Positions 1 through 8,145 of a stretch of DNA of 64,000 bases are shown here, in pieces. The notes under the pieces were generated by a model. The model was not told where the DNA came from and made no database searches. It worked only from the letters and a program-made list of their open reading frames with translations. A program made the translations under genes and the position numbers. The number at the start of each line of letters is the position of its first letter. Within the stretch, counting starts at the first letter, position 1. The DNA is from Pseudomonas proteolytica (GTDB taxonomy: Bacteria > Pseudomonadota > Gammaproteobacteria > Pseudomonadales > Pseudomonadaceae): NCBI RefSeq assembly GCF_007858275.1, contig NZ_VFEV01000031.1, positions 1 to 64,000 of the forward strand, written 5' to 3'.

Positions 1-108
1 GGCTGCGAAGCAGCCCCAAAAAGCCCTCCGCGTTTCTTCAGATAAACCTCTGATGGCCGGGTTTAGGGCTGCTTCGCAGCCCAGCGCGGGGCAAGCCCGC
101 TCGCCACA
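1..108. repeat. REP-type inverted repeat cut by the left window edge
   Basis: Positions 1-17 pair with the GGGCTGCTTCGCAGCC stretch at 66-82. The right arm continues into a REP-like GCGGGGCAAGCCCGC core at 86-100 and ends GCTCGCCACA at 108. The left arm is truncated by the window start. The same long subfamily recurs intact at 37447-37577. Positions 109-208 hold no gene that I can support. Confidence 0.75.
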
Positions 109-208
109 GGAAAGTTCGTCAGTTTCTGAAAGTTGTGTAGATACCTATGGTGGCCATCTCGGGCAAGTCCGGCTCCCACGATAGAGAGGGGCGTTTGCGG
201 GTGAGCTG

Positions 209-1822
209 TCAGGCCTCGATGCCGAGGATATCCCGGGCCACGGCTTCGGCAATCCGAATCCCGTCAACGCCTGCCGACAAGATCCCACCGGCATAACCGG
301 CGCCTTCGCCGGCCGGGAACAGGCCTTTGACATTCAAGCTCTGCATCGACGCATCGCGAGTGATCCGCAGCGGCGACGAAGTGCGGGTCTCGATCCCGGT
401 CAGTACCGCGTCGTGCAGCGAGTAGCCCTTGATCTGCTTCTCAAAGGCCGGCAACGCTTCGCGGATGGCCTCGATGGCGAAGTCTGGCAAGGCCAGGGCC
501 AAGTCACCGAGGGCTACACCTGGCTTGTAGGACGGTTCCACAGTTCCAATGGCGGTGGACGGCTTGCCGGCGATGAAATCACCGACCAGTTGCGCCGGCG
601 CTTCGTAGTTGCTGCCGCCGAGGATGAACGCGTGGGACTCCAGACGCTCCTGCAATTCGATCCCGGCCAGAGGGCCACCCGGGTAGTCCACTTCCGGGGT
701 GATGCCGACCACGATCCCGGAGTTGGCATTGCGCTCGTTACGCGAGTACTGGCTCATGCCATTGGTCACGACCCGATTTGGCTCGGAAGTGGCCGCAACC
801 ACCGTACCGCCCGGGCACATGCAGAAGCTGTATACCGAACGGCCATTCTTGGCGTGGTGCACCAGCTTGTAGTCGGCCGCGCCCAGTTTCGGGTGCCCGG
901 CATACTTGCCCAGGCGTGCGGCGTCGATCAGCGATTGCGGGTGTTCGATGCGAAAGCCCACCGAAAACGGCTTGGCTTCCATGTACACACCACGGCCGTG
1001 GAGCATACGGAAGGTGTCGCGGGCGCTGTGGCCGAGGGCAAGAATCACGTGCTTGGAGAGGATCTGTTCGCCCCCAGCGACCACCACGCCATTCAACTGG
1101 CCGTCTTCGATCAGCACGTCGGTGACCCGTTGTTCAAAACGCACCTCACCGCCCAGGGCGATGATCTGCTGGCGCATGTTTTCCACCACACCGGTCAGAC
1201 GAAAGGTGCCGATGTGCGGCTTGCTGACATAGAGGATCTCATCCGGCGCGCCGGCCTTGACGAACTCATGCAAGACCTTGCGCCCGTGGAACTTCGGGTC
1301 CTTGATCTGGCTGTAGAGCTTGCCGTCGGAAAAGGTCCCGGCGCCGCCTTCGCCGAACTGCACGTTGGACTCGGGGTTGAGTACGCTTTTGCGCCACAGG
1401 CCCCAGGTGTCCTTGGTACGTTGGCGCACTTCGCGGCCGCGTTCGAGGATGATCGGCTTGAAACCCATCTGCGCCAGCAACAACCCGGCAAAGATCCCGC
1501 AAGGGCCGAAGCCGACAACGATGGGACGCTCGCTCAGGTCTGCCGGCGCCTGGCCCACGACCTTGTAGCTGACATCGGGCGCGGCATTGATATTGCGGTC
1601 GTCGGCGAACTTGAGCAGCAGGGCAGCTTCACCCTTGACCTCAAGGTCGACGGTGTAGATAAAGCACAGCTCCGACGATTTCTTGCGCGCATCGTAGCTG
1701 CGTTTGAACAGGGTGAAATCGAGCAGATCATCACTGGCGATGCCCAGGCGCTGCACGATGGCAGGCCGCAGGTCTTCTTCGGGATGGTCGATGGGCAGCT
1801 TGAGTTCGGTGATTCGTAGCAT
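209..1822 (-). CDS. NAD(P)/FAD-dependent oxidoreductase (COG2509-like)
   Basis: This 537-residue protein looks like a cytosolic flavoprotein oxidoreductase of the COG2509-like family. An N-terminal region of about 95 residues precedes a dinucleotide-binding Rossmann motif, GFGPCG, at residues 104-109, which continues into the acidic strand end ILERG. A second nucleotide-site motif (LALGHSARD, near residue 260) and a C-terminal GxFPAGEGAGYAGG segment that should contact FAD are present. Length and architecture agree with full-length family members. It stands alone, with REP sequence downstream and a 106-bp gap to the next gene. The substrate is unknown for the family as far as I know. A 468-residue antisense ORF over the same bases is a coding shadow. 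Confidence 0.85.
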   Translation of the reverse strand: MLRITELKLPIDHPEEDLRPAIVQRLGIASDDLLDFTLFKRSYDARKKSSELCFIYTVDLEVKGEAALLLKFADDRNINAAPDVSYKVVGQAPADLSERPIVVGFGPCGIFAGLLLAQMGFKPIILERGREVRQRTKDTWGLWRKSVLNPESNVQFGEGGAGTFSDGKLYSQIKDPKFHGRKVLHEFVKAGAPDEILYVSKPHIGTFRLTGVVENMRQQIIALGGEVRFEQRVTDVLIEDGQLNGVVVAGGEQILSKHVILALGHSARDTFRMLHGRGVYMEAKPFSVGFRIEHPQSLIDAARLGKYAGHPKLGAADYKLVHHAKNGRSVYSFCMCPGGTVVAATSEPNRVVTNGMSQYSRNERNANSGIVVGITPEVDYPGGPLAGIELQERLESHAFILGGSNYEAPAQLVGDFIAGKPSTAIGTVEPSYKPGVALGDLALALPDFAIEAIREALPAFEKQIKGYSLHDAVLTGIETRTSSPLRITRDASMQSLNVKGLFPAGEGAGYAGGILSAGVDGIRIAEAVARDILGIEA

Positions 1823-1928
1823 GACAGGATCCGATATGCGGCGTTTGGTAGGGCCGGCGGTTTTGCAAACCGGCGATTATAAGCCCCAACGACGCATTCC
1901 CGTCATGCTAAAACCGCCCAGGGGCGAA

Positions 1929-2600
1929 TCAGTCGTCTCGCGAGCCGCCAAATGCCGCGCAGCCACGCTGCACTTGACCGTTGATCCGAAGTTCGGCACT
2001 CATGTGTTGCAGGCTGCCGCTGACGCTATCGATGCAGTGCTGGGGCGCGACCCACAGTTCAATCTGCTGGCCGTTGGCTTCGGTGGTGAGGTTGAAACGG
2101 CCGTCACCCAGTTGCTCTTCCACATAAGGTACCGGCAACGGTGGCTGGCCTTCGCGTTGCAGGACCATGCCCTTGTTGGTCACATTCAGTGCCCAGGCTG
2201 GCTTGTGCCCGTTGGCGCGCAGGATCATGCGCTTGAAGTCCGGGTCGTCACAGGCTGAGGTCGAGCGTTCGACGCGGTACAGCTGTTGCAGCTCCACCTG
2301 GCCCTGGGTGCCGCTGGCGACCCCGGAAAATTTGCCGCGCAAGTCGGCAAACAACGCCCCTTGCTGGCCGGCCAGGGACGCCGCTTCCTGGAGGATGCTG
2401 GTACCGCCGGTATCGTTGACCACGTAGTTACGCTGGTCATGGCAGGGCTGGAACAGCAATTTGTCGCCGATGGCCGTCAATTCGCCTTGCATGCGAGTCA
2501 GGCCCGCAGTGGAGGGCGTCGCCGGATCGCGTTCAAACACCTGGCAGGCAGCGAACAAGGGCAGCAGGGCAAACAGAGCAAGGGTACGGGCGGCAAGCAT
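1929..2600 (-). CDS. Putative lipoprotein, COG3650-like
   Basis: The start at 2600 is chosen because it places a signal sequence at the N-terminus (MLAARTLALFALLPLFAAC), with a lipobox-like FAAC whose Cys is residue 19. The longer upstream reading adds 48 residues of non-signal sequence and is rejected. The mature part of about 205 residues has paired cysteines (QPCHDQRNYV, TSACDDPDF, QHCIDSVSG, RGCAAFGG) and a beta-rich pattern seen in conserved pseudomonad envelope lipoproteins. Function is unknown. It is probably anchored in the outer membrane and monocistronic. The -3 lipobox residue is Phe instead of the usual Leu, so lipidation is likely but not certain. Confidence 0.65.
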   Translation of the reverse strand: MLAARTLALFALLPLFAACQVFERDPATPSTAGLTRMQGELTAIGDKLLFQPCHDQRNYVVNDTGGTSILQEAASLAGQQGALFADLRGKFSGVASGTQGQVELQQLYRVERSTSACDDPDFKRMILRANGHKPAWALNVTNKGMVLQREGQPPLPVPYVEEQLGDGRFNLTTEANGQQIELWVAPQHCIDSVSGSLQHMSAELRINGQVQRGCAAFGGSRDD

Positions 2601-2772
2601 TATCGGGTCTCCTGACAAGTGCCGCCACGTTACGCAGGCTGGCGCTGCATCACAAGCCGAGGATGGCGGGCGATTAGGTTTCAGCATTTTAATGGCGCGC
2701 GGATTTAAGCCTTTTCCTCTGTTTGCTGTGCCAACCTTGTGCAACGTTCAAGCTTTTCAAAGGAGCACATGT

Positions 2773-3129
2773 ATGAACCTTCGATGGGCCTTTTTCGCCC
2801 TGGTCTGGATGACGCCCCTGGCCTGGGCCCAGGCTCCGGCCAAGCTGTTCTACAGCTCACAGACCGACTTTACCGAGATCACGGTGAGCCTGAAAAAAAC
2901 CTCGGCGCTCCAGCCTGAGTCTATTCGAGTCGACGTGACGCTGACGCCCGAGGCCAGAGCGCGTTCCAGAGCCCTGAGCCTGCTGGCCATGCACAAACGG
3001 ATAACGCTGTATCTCAATGGCCGGCAGCTCAGTACCGCGACGGTTCAGAGTATCCTCGACGGTCCAGGCCTGACGTTTTCCATTCCCCGCGACCAGTTGC
3101 TGGAGATGATGCCATCGCTGCTCGAGTGA
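2773..3129 (+). CDS. Small exported protein of unknown function
   Basis: This 118-residue protein has a clear Sec signal peptide (MNLRWAFFALVWMTPLAWAQA, cleavage expected after AWAQA or nearby). The mature part of about 97 residues has no cysteine and no motif I recognise. The start at 2773 has a good ribosome binding site (AAAGGAGC at about 2758-2765). The longer reading from 2461 overlaps the divergent lipoprotein gene and lacks the signal at its N-terminus, so it is rejected. It is convergent with the SDR gene that follows, only 5 bp away. A periplasmic location is inferred; no role can be assigned. Confidence 0.65.
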   Translation: MNLRWAFFALVWMTPLAWAQAPAKLFYSSQTDFTEITVSLKKTSALQPESIRVDVTLTPEARARSRALSLLAMHKRITLYLNGRQLSTATVQSILDGPGLTFSIPRDQLLEMMPSLLE

Positions 3130-3134
3130 TGCTT

Positions 3135-3734
3135 TCAGCCTACGATGTAAGTCTGCCCGGTCTGTAAGCCTTCAACACTTTTGGCGTATGCCAATGCTAC
3201 GTCCGCCGCAGGAGCCGGCTTGAAGCCTCTGAAATAGGGCGCATAGCTGCCCATGGCCTCCACCAGCACGGTCGGGCTGACCGAATTGATGCGCAAGCCC
3301 CGTGGCAATTCAATCGCCGCCGCTTTGACGAAGGCATCGATGGCGCCATTGACCAGTGCGGCCGAAGCGCCGGTGCGGATCGGGTCGCGATTGAGGATGC
3401 CGCTGGTGAAGGTGAACGACGCACCGTCGTTGGCGAATTCACGGCCGATCAGCAGCAGGTTGACCTGGCCCATCAGTTTGTCTTGCAGGCCGAGGTCGAA
3501 GTGGCTGGCGTCCATCTCTCCCAAAGGTACGAAGTTCACACTGCCGGCGGCGCATACCAGGGCATCGAACTTGCCGGTTTGCGCAAACAACTGGCGGATT
3601 GAAGCGCTGTCGCTGATATCAACGTGAAAGTCGCCGCTCTTGCGACCGATGCTGATCACTTCGTGGCGCTGGGACAGCTCAGCCTTGACTGCCGAGCCCA
3701 CCGTGCCGCTGGCGCCAATCAACAGGATTTTCAT
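3135..3734 (-). CDS. Short-chain dehydrogenase/reductase (SDR)
   Basis: This 199-residue cytosolic SDR starts MKILLIGASGTVG. It has a GASGTVG cofactor-binding loop at residues 7-13 and an acceptor-side IGRKSGD after strand 2, which suggests NADP preference. The NAG-type motif appears as CAAGS, and the SFTFTSG strand carries the catalytic Ser region. The usual YxxxK is not clear: the equivalent stretch reads ASAALVNGAIDAFVKAAAIELP, so Tyr appears replaced and this may be one of the short atypical SDRs. The start at 3734 has GAGGAA eight bases upstream. It is divergent from the LysR gene at 3840, which is the natural candidate regulator. Confidence 0.8.
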   Translation of the reverse strand: MKILLIGASGTVGSAVKAELSQRHEVISIGRKSGDFHVDISDSASIRQLFAQTGKFDALVCAAGSVNFVPLGEMDASHFDLGLQDKLMGQVNLLLIGREFANDGASFTFTSGILNRDPIRTGASAALVNGAIDAFVKAAAIELPRGLRINSVSPTVLVEAMGSYAPYFRGFKPAPAADVALAYAKSVEGLQTGQTYIVG

Positions 3735-3839
3735 GGTGTGATTCCTCAAAGGGTTCAAGTGAGCCTTCAGTCTAGAGTGGTTTTTTCTGTAGATAAGCGC
3801 ACTAATAGGCAACCTTTGGTTTTCAAATGGAAACAATCC

Positions 3840-4748
3840 ATGAGCGAGATGGACGACCTGGCGGCGTTTGCGGTGTTGATCGAAGCCGGCAGTTTTACCC
3901 TGGCCGCCCAGCAACTGGGCTGCAGCAAGGGGCAGTTGTCCAAGCGTATCAGCCAGTTGGAGGCACAGTTCTCGGTGGTGTTGCTGCACCGCACCACCCG
4001 CCGACTGAATCTGACCGCTGCCGGCGCGGCCCTGCTGCCACAAGCCCAGGCGTTGGTTATCCAGGTGGACCGCGCACGTCAGGCCTTGGCCCGGCTGAAA
4101 GACGATGTGGCCGGGCCGGTGCGTATGACGGTTCCGGTGTCCCTGGGCGAAACCTTCTTTGATGGCCTGTTATTGGAGTTTTCCCGCCAGTACCCGCAAG
4201 TGCAGGTCGAAGTGGATCTGAGCAATAATTATCGCGACTTGGCCAGGGACGGCTTTGATCTGGCGGTACGCTCAGAGGTTGCCAACGATGAGCGCCTGGT
4301 CGCCAAGCCGTTGTTGGCCTGGCATGAAATGACCTGTGCCAGCCCGGCCTATCTGCAACAGTACGGTGAGCCGCTGACACCCGCGGATCTGGTTGGGCAC
4401 CGCTGTTTACTCAACAGCCATTACAGTGGGCGTGAAGAGTGGTTGTATCACCAGCAGCACGAACTGTTGCGAGTGCGGGTGGATGGCACTTTTGCCTCCA
4501 ACCACTACAACCTGCTGAAAAAGGCCGCGCTGGTGGGGGCCGGTATCGCACGGTTGCCGTCCTATCTGTTGCAAGAGGAATTGGCTGACGGCCGGCTTCG
4601 TTGGCTCTTGCGTGATTATCAGACCCGCAGCATGCCGATGTACCTGGTCCACCCATATCAGGGCGGGCTACCGCGTCGCACCCAAGTGCTGGCTGATTAC
4701 CTGGTGGGCTGGTTCAAGCGCAACGGCGAGGCGCTGGACCGGCTCTAG
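3840..4748 (+). CDS. LysR-family transcriptional regulator
   Basis: This 302-residue protein has an N-terminal winged helix-turn-helix (MDDLAAFAVLIEAGSFTLAA followed by LGCSKGQLSKRISQLE) and a type-2 periplasmic-binding-like effector domain from about residue 90. It is the usual LysR length. The start MSEMDD is preferred over the upstream reading from 3624 because the latter runs through the divergent SDR gene. The 105-bp gap shared with that SDR gene is where a LysR protein would be expected to bind and control both directions. Its stop codon overlaps the stop codon of the convergent DoxX gene inside a shared CTAG at 4745-4748. The effector is unknown. Confidence 0.9.
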   Translation: MSEMDDLAAFAVLIEAGSFTLAAQQLGCSKGQLSKRISQLEAQFSVVLLHRTTRRLNLTAAGAALLPQAQALVIQVDRARQALARLKDDVAGPVRMTVPVSLGETFFDGLLLEFSRQYPQVQVEVDLSNNYRDLARDGFDLAVRSEVANDERLVAKPLLAWHEMTCASPAYLQQYGEPLTPADLVGHRCLLNSHYSGREEWLYHQQHELLRVRVDGTFASNHYNLLKKAALVGAGIARLPSYLLQEELADGRLRWLLRDYQTRSMPMYLVHPYQGGLPRRTQVLADYLVGWFKRNGEALDRL

Positions 4749-5230
4749 CGCCAGCGCCGGGCGATCCAGTGATCAATCGATAGCCGTCCTGGCCCCTTGG
4801 CCATCAATACCAGGAGCAACGCGATCCAGGTGCCGTGGGTCGGGTAGGCATCCGGATAGACAAACAGCTGAATCACCAGGGTCATGCCCAGTAACGCCAG
4901 CGCTGAAAAACGCGTGGCGAGGCCCAGCAGAATCAGGACCGGGAAAAAGTGCTCGGCGAACGTCGCCAGGTAGGCGGCCACTTCTGCTGGCACAAACGGT
5001 AGCCGGTATTCACTTCGAAACAACGGCACGGTGGAGCTGGCCAGGTGGGGCATGCCCAGTTCGAAGGTGCCATCTATCAGGTCGACGGCAAACCCCTGGA
5101 CCTTGGTCTGGCCGGACTTCCAGAACACCGCCGCAATGGAAAAGCGTGCGACAAGGGCGATCAGGCTGTAGGGGATTTTTTCGAGGGTTTGAGTGATGCG
5201 TGCACTCAGGCACGGGGCGGCAGTATTCAT
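4745..5230 (-). CDS. DoxX-family membrane protein of the bufferin/gig operon
   Basis: This 161-residue inner-membrane protein has four hydrophobic segments (around IALVARFSIAAVFW, YLATFAEHFFPVLILLGL, FSALALLGMTLVIQLFVY, WIALLLVLMAKG) and the DoxX-type ending GPGRLSIDHWIARR. The start at 5230 overlaps the bufC stop by four bases, indicating translational coupling. It is the last gene of bufA-bufB-bufC-doxX. In the Cupriavidus gig operon this position is held by gigT, and in Caulobacter bufferin operons by a DoxX gene. Proposed roles are membrane redox support or peptide/metal handling, but the precise job is not established. It ends tail to tail with the LysR gene. Confidence 0.85.
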   Translation of the reverse strand: MNTAAPCLSARITQTLEKIPYSLIALVARFSIAAVFWKSGQTKVQGFAVDLIDGTFELGMPHLASSTVPLFRSEYRLPFVPAEVAAYLATFAEHFFPVLILLGLATRFSALALLGMTLVIQLFVYPDAYPTHGTWIALLLVLMAKGPGRLSIDHWIARRWR

Positions 5231-5991
5231 GGGTGTACCTTGATTTGGGTGATGGCGCGGTGGTTGATCAGCAGTCCCAGGCATTGGTGCAGGTCGAATT
5301 CGCTGGCCGCGTCGAGGGCGTATGCCATCGCCATTTCCAGGGGCCAATCGTTGTTCAGGCTGTTGATGAAGGTCACGCAGCCGCTGTCGATGCAAAACAC
5401 TTCGACCTCCAGGCCGTTGCGCAGGACCAGCGCACTTTGCCCATGCCAGGGGTCGAGTCGGGCGACGGGGTCGGTGGTTTGGTGCGCAGCCCATAGAGCC
5501 ACCACGGCGTAGTCCGAGCGCAAGGTGGCAACGCAGGGATGCAATTGCAGGCGCACGTTGCCCAGACTTGATAACTGCTGCAGTTGGTTCACCACGGCGT
5601 GTGGATTGGCCACGGGGGTGTCGATGGCGTGATATGCACTGATGCGCAAGCGTTCCAGTCGAGCCACGTCGGCCACGTACGGCACATCGGCAGCGGGGGC
5701 GAAGCCCTTGATAAAGTCCGCCAGGTCACTGCCGTAGTCGTGGAGCAGCGGGCTGATAGGCGGATACGCCTGGATATACAACCCCGCCATCGCCCGGAAA
5801 AAATGCTCGCCCACCAGTTGTTGGGTCACCGGGTAACTGTCGGCCAGGGCGTTGATCAATGAGCCGTGGACGTTATTGCGATACACCGCAAAACGGCTGG
5901 CAGGATCGGCGCCATTGCGGCTGAATAATCCATCCGGGCATGGCAGGCCCGGCGTAAGCAGGGCCTGGGCGAACTGTTCGTGCCGGTTCAT
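5227..5991 (-). CDS. bufC: DUF2063 partner protein (HvfC/BufC-type) of a bufferin system
   Basis: The 254-residue protein has the DUF2063 pattern: an N-terminal helical domain (QFAQALLTP, then FAVYRNNVHGSLINALADSYPVTQQLVGEHFF, residues about 5-95) and a C-terminal domain of about 130 residues. In characterised DUF692 systems the partner protein recruits the precursor peptide to the oxidase and is needed for modification. The gene starts with an ATGA overlap on bufB and ends with a four-base overlap on the DoxX gene, so the three are translationally coupled. The old 'putative DNA-binding' label for this family is not supported by anything seen here. Confidence 0.85.
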   Translation of the reverse strand: MNRHEQFAQALLTPGLPCPDGLFSRNGADPASRFAVYRNNVHGSLINALADSYPVTQQLVGEHFFRAMAGLYIQAYPPISPLLHDYGSDLADFIKGFAPAADVPYVADVARLERLRISAYHAIDTPVANPHAVVNQLQQLSSLGNVRLQLHPCVATLRSDYAVVALWAAHQTTDPVARLDPWHGQSALVLRNGLEVEVFCIDSGCVTFINSLNNDWPLEMAMAYALDAASEFDLHQCLGLLINHRAITQIKVHP

Positions 5992-6869
5992 GGGTGCACC
6001 GCCGCAGCCAGCAGATGCTGGTCCGCTTGCCGGGCTTCGGCGTGCAATACGCTAAAGGCCGGTACATCGTTGTCGCGCTCGATCAGCGTAGCCACCGGGC
6101 CGGTGCGTTGCAGTGCCTGTTGATACAACTGCCAGACGGCGTTGTCGACCGGCGCTCCGTGGTCATCGATCAGCAGGCGATCACCCAGGCTGTCGGCATC
6201 TTCGGCAAAACCCGCCAGATGAATCTCGCCCACGCTGTGCAAAGGCAAGGCATTGAGGTAGGCCAACGGATCCTGCTGATGATTGATGCAGGACACATAC
6301 ACATTGTTCACGTCCAGCAACAAGCCGCAGCCGGTGCGCTGGATGACCTCGCTGATAAAGTCGGTTTCGTCCAGGGAGGAGTGTTGGAACAGCAGGTAGG
6401 TCGACGGGTTCTCCAGCAACATGCGCCGCTTGAGCGTGCTTTGTACCTGGTCAATGTGTTCGCACACCCGCTTGAGGGTTGCGTCGTCATAGGCCAGGGG
6501 CAGCAGATCATTGAGAAACACCGGGCCGTGGCTGGACCACGCCAGGTGTTCGGAAAAGGAGTGGGGTTGATAGCGTTCCACCAGTGCCGCCAGGCGCGCC
6601 AAGTGAGCGTGGTCCAGCGGGCCTTCGCCGCCGATGGACAGGCCGACGCCGTGCAGCGACAGCGCATAGTGCTCGCGGATCAACCCCAGGTAGTGGTGGA
6701 GCGGTCCGCCGGCCACCATGTAGTTTTCGGCGTGGACCTCAAAAAAACCAATGTCGGGCAGGGTGGCGAGCACTTGCTGGAAGTGCTCGCTCTTGAGCCC
6801 CAGCCCGGCCCGGCGCGGAAGGCCGGGAGCCTGAGCCTGGGCGACATCAGGCAGGGATGAAAGCGTCAT
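5988..6869 (-). CDS. bufB: DUF692 multinuclear iron oxidase (MNIO), bufferin maturase
   Basis: This 293-residue TIM-barrel enzyme of the DUF692/MNIO family post-translationally oxidises cysteines of a precursor peptide using a multi-iron centre and oxygen. Conserved metal-site stretches are all visible: LHGVGLS (His73), SEHLAWS (Glu107, His108), LENPS (Glu153, Asn154), LLDVNNVYVS (Asp186, Asn188), EIHLAGF (His217), IDDHG (Asp236, His237) and LIERD (Glu264). Length is normal for the family. It lies 22 bp downstream of the precursor gene and overlaps bufC by four bases. Pairing with a DUF2282 precursor and DUF2063 partner points to bufferin-type thiooxazole formation (known family chemistry), but product structure is inferred. 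Confidence 0.9.
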   Translation of the reverse strand: MTLSSLPDVAQAQAPGLPRRAGLGLKSEHFQQVLATLPDIGFFEVHAENYMVAGGPLHHYLGLIREHYALSLHGVGLSIGGEGPLDHAHLARLAALVERYQPHSFSEHLAWSSHGPVFLNDLLPLAYDDATLKRVCEHIDQVQSTLKRRMLLENPSTYLLFQHSSLDETDFISEVIQRTGCGLLLDVNNVYVSCINHQQDPLAYLNALPLHSVGEIHLAGFAEDADSLGDRLLIDDHGAPVDNAVWQLYQQALQRTGPVATLIERDNDVPAFSVLHAEARQADQHLLAAAVHP

Positions 6870-6891
6870 CGTCAGTACTCAGGCGGGGGAT

Positions 6892-7200
6892 TCAGGATTT
6901 GGCCTTGAAGGCTTCCAGTTGGCCAAAACCGGTTGGCGAGGTTTTGCTTTCCATCTTCATGCAGGTGCCCTCGGGGACCAGGTTCCAGGCGTTGGCCTGG
7001 TAGTCGGTATTCGAGGTGCCCGCGCAGGTGGTGCCGGCGCCTGCGGCGCAGTCGTTCTTGCCTTTGAGGGCGACGCCAAAGCATTTTTCCATCTTCGGCT
7101 CGTCGGCATGGGCGACAGTGGTCAGGGTGCTCAGGCTCAAGGCAGAACCCAGGGCCAGGACGAGGGTGGCGGCGGACAGCGAACGGGTGGTAGTGGTCAT
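6892..7200 (-). CDS. bufA: DUF2282 bufferin precursor (BufA1/GigP-like, periplasmic metallophore)
   Basis: This 102-residue precursor carries a long Sec signal peptide (residues 1-32, cleavage after VAHA) and a short mature part with exactly four cysteines at 40, 51, 59 and 80 in the DUF2282 arrangement EKCFGVALKGKNDC, TTCAG and EGTCMK. In bufferins the central cysteines are converted by the DUF692 enzyme to thiooxazole-type groups and the product is exported to the periplasm, where it binds copper (family knowledge). A good ribosome binding site (GGAG) precedes the ATG at 7200. It is first in the operon, consistent with the highest expression. Which cysteines are modified here cannot be read from sequence. 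Confidence 0.9.
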   Translation of the reverse strand: MTTTTRSLSAATLVLALGSALSLSTLTTVAHADEPKMEKCFGVALKGKNDCAAGAGTTCAGTSNTDYQANAWNLVPEGTCMKMESKTSPTGFGQLEAFKAKS

Positions 7201-7253
7201 GGTGTTTCTCCAGTAGTGAGGTAGGTAAGAAAGCGTTTGTGCTTGCTTACCCC

Positions 7254-7283
7254 ACTAGAGAAAGGGGGGAGGGGATCGTTACA
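7254..7283 (-). promoter_or_regulatory. Possible ECF-sigma-type promoter of the bufferin operon
   Basis: On the minus strand TGTAAC (7283-7278) is followed after 18 bases, largely C, by TCTAGT (7259-7254), about 55 bases before the bufA start. The AAC core at -35 with a TCTA -10 fits an ECF-sigma promoter better than a sigma-70 one, and Caulobacter buf operons are driven by a GTAACC-type ECF promoter. No ECF sigma gene lies in the window, so the assignment is tentative. Confidence 0.4.
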
Positions 7284-7338
7284 CGGGGATCGAAGAAAAC
7301 TTGAAAACAACGCAAATTCTACGGTTCACACAAAACAA

Positions 7339-7429
7339 ATGTGGGAGCGGGCTTGCCCGCGATAGAGGTGTGTCAGCCAATACATCCGGCCCTGGCACTC
7401 CGCCATCGCGGGCAAGCCCGCTCCCACAT
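7339..7429. repeat. REP inverted pair (AGCGGGCTTGCCCGC type)
   Basis: Arms 7339-7363 and 7405-7429 are reverse complements with a 41-bp loop. It lies between the bufA promoter region and the 3' end of braG and may also stabilise the bra transcript end. Confidence 0.9.
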
Positions 7430-7443
7430 TTTTTACGCCGTTT

Positions 7444-8145
7444 TTAGCCGCCCAGGTACGCCTCGCGCACTTTCGGGTCGGTCAGCAATTGCTCTCCGCT
7501 GCCCTGCATCACCACCCGGCCGTTTTCCAGCACATAGGCACGGTCGGCAATTTTCAACGCCTGGTTGGCGTTCTGCTCCACCAAAAACACCGTCACACCG
7601 TCCTTGCGCAGTTGCTCGATGATGTCGAAGATCTGCTGGATGATGATCGGCGCCAGGCCCAGGGAAGGTTCGTCCAACAGCAGCAGCTTAGGCTTGCTCA
7701 TCAGCGCACGGCCGATGGCGAGCATCTGCTGTTCGCCGCCGGACATGGTGCCGCCGCGCTGGCTGAAACGCTCCTTGAGCCGAGGGAACAGGTGCAGCAC
7801 CTTGTCCATCTGCTCCTGGTAATCGCCCTTGTCGGTAAAGAACCCACCCATGGCGAGGTTTTCTTCCACGGTCAGGCGGGCAAACACCCGACGGCCTTCC
7901 GGGACCACGGCAATGCTCTTGCGCATGATCGCTGCCGAGTGCTGGCCCACCAGTTCCTCACCCATGTAGCGGATGCTGCCGCTGTGAGCCTGGGGCGAAC
8001 CGCACAGGGTCATCAGCAAGGTGGACTTGCCGGCACCGTTGGCACCGATCAGGGTGACGATCTCGCCCTGGCGCACTTCCACGTTGACGTCGTGCAGGGC
8101 CTGGATCTTGCCGTAGAAAGTGGAAACGTTTTCGAATTGCAGCAT
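7444..8145 (-). CDS. braG: High-affinity branched-chain amino acid ABC transporter, ATP-binding protein BraG/LivF
   Basis: This 233-residue ATPase energises uptake of leucine, isoleucine, valine and often alanine or threonine from the periplasm. It shows Walker A GANGAGKST (near residue 34), signature MSGGEQQML, Walker B LLLLDEPSLGL and the H-loop region FLVEQN. Length and the LivF-type ending are typical. It is the last gene of braC-D-E-F-G and starts immediately after the braF stop with no gap, so the two ATPases should be made in equal amounts. No strong terminator follows; a REP pair lies just downstream. Confidence 0.95.
   Translation of the reverse strand: MLQFENVSTFYGKIQALHDVNVEVRQGEIVTLIGANGAGKSTLLMTLCGSPQAHSGSIRYMGEELVGQHSAAIMRKSIAVVPEGRRVFARLTVEENLAMGGFFTDKGDYQEQMDKVLHLFPRLKERFSQRGGTMSGGEQQMLAIGRALMSKPKLLLLDEPSLGLAPIIIQQIFDIIEQLRKDGVTVFLVEQNANQALKIADRAYVLENGRVVMQGSGEQLLTDPKVREAYLGG

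Noticed and set aside
413..1819. A 468-codon plus-strand ORF antisense to the FAD oxidoreductase
   Set aside because: Low-complexity antisense sequence with no motif; the minus-strand gene carries clear FAD motifs.
7339..7429. REP pairs considered as CRISPR repeats
   Set aside because: Units are inverted, occur as isolated pairs with different loops, and no cas genes are present.
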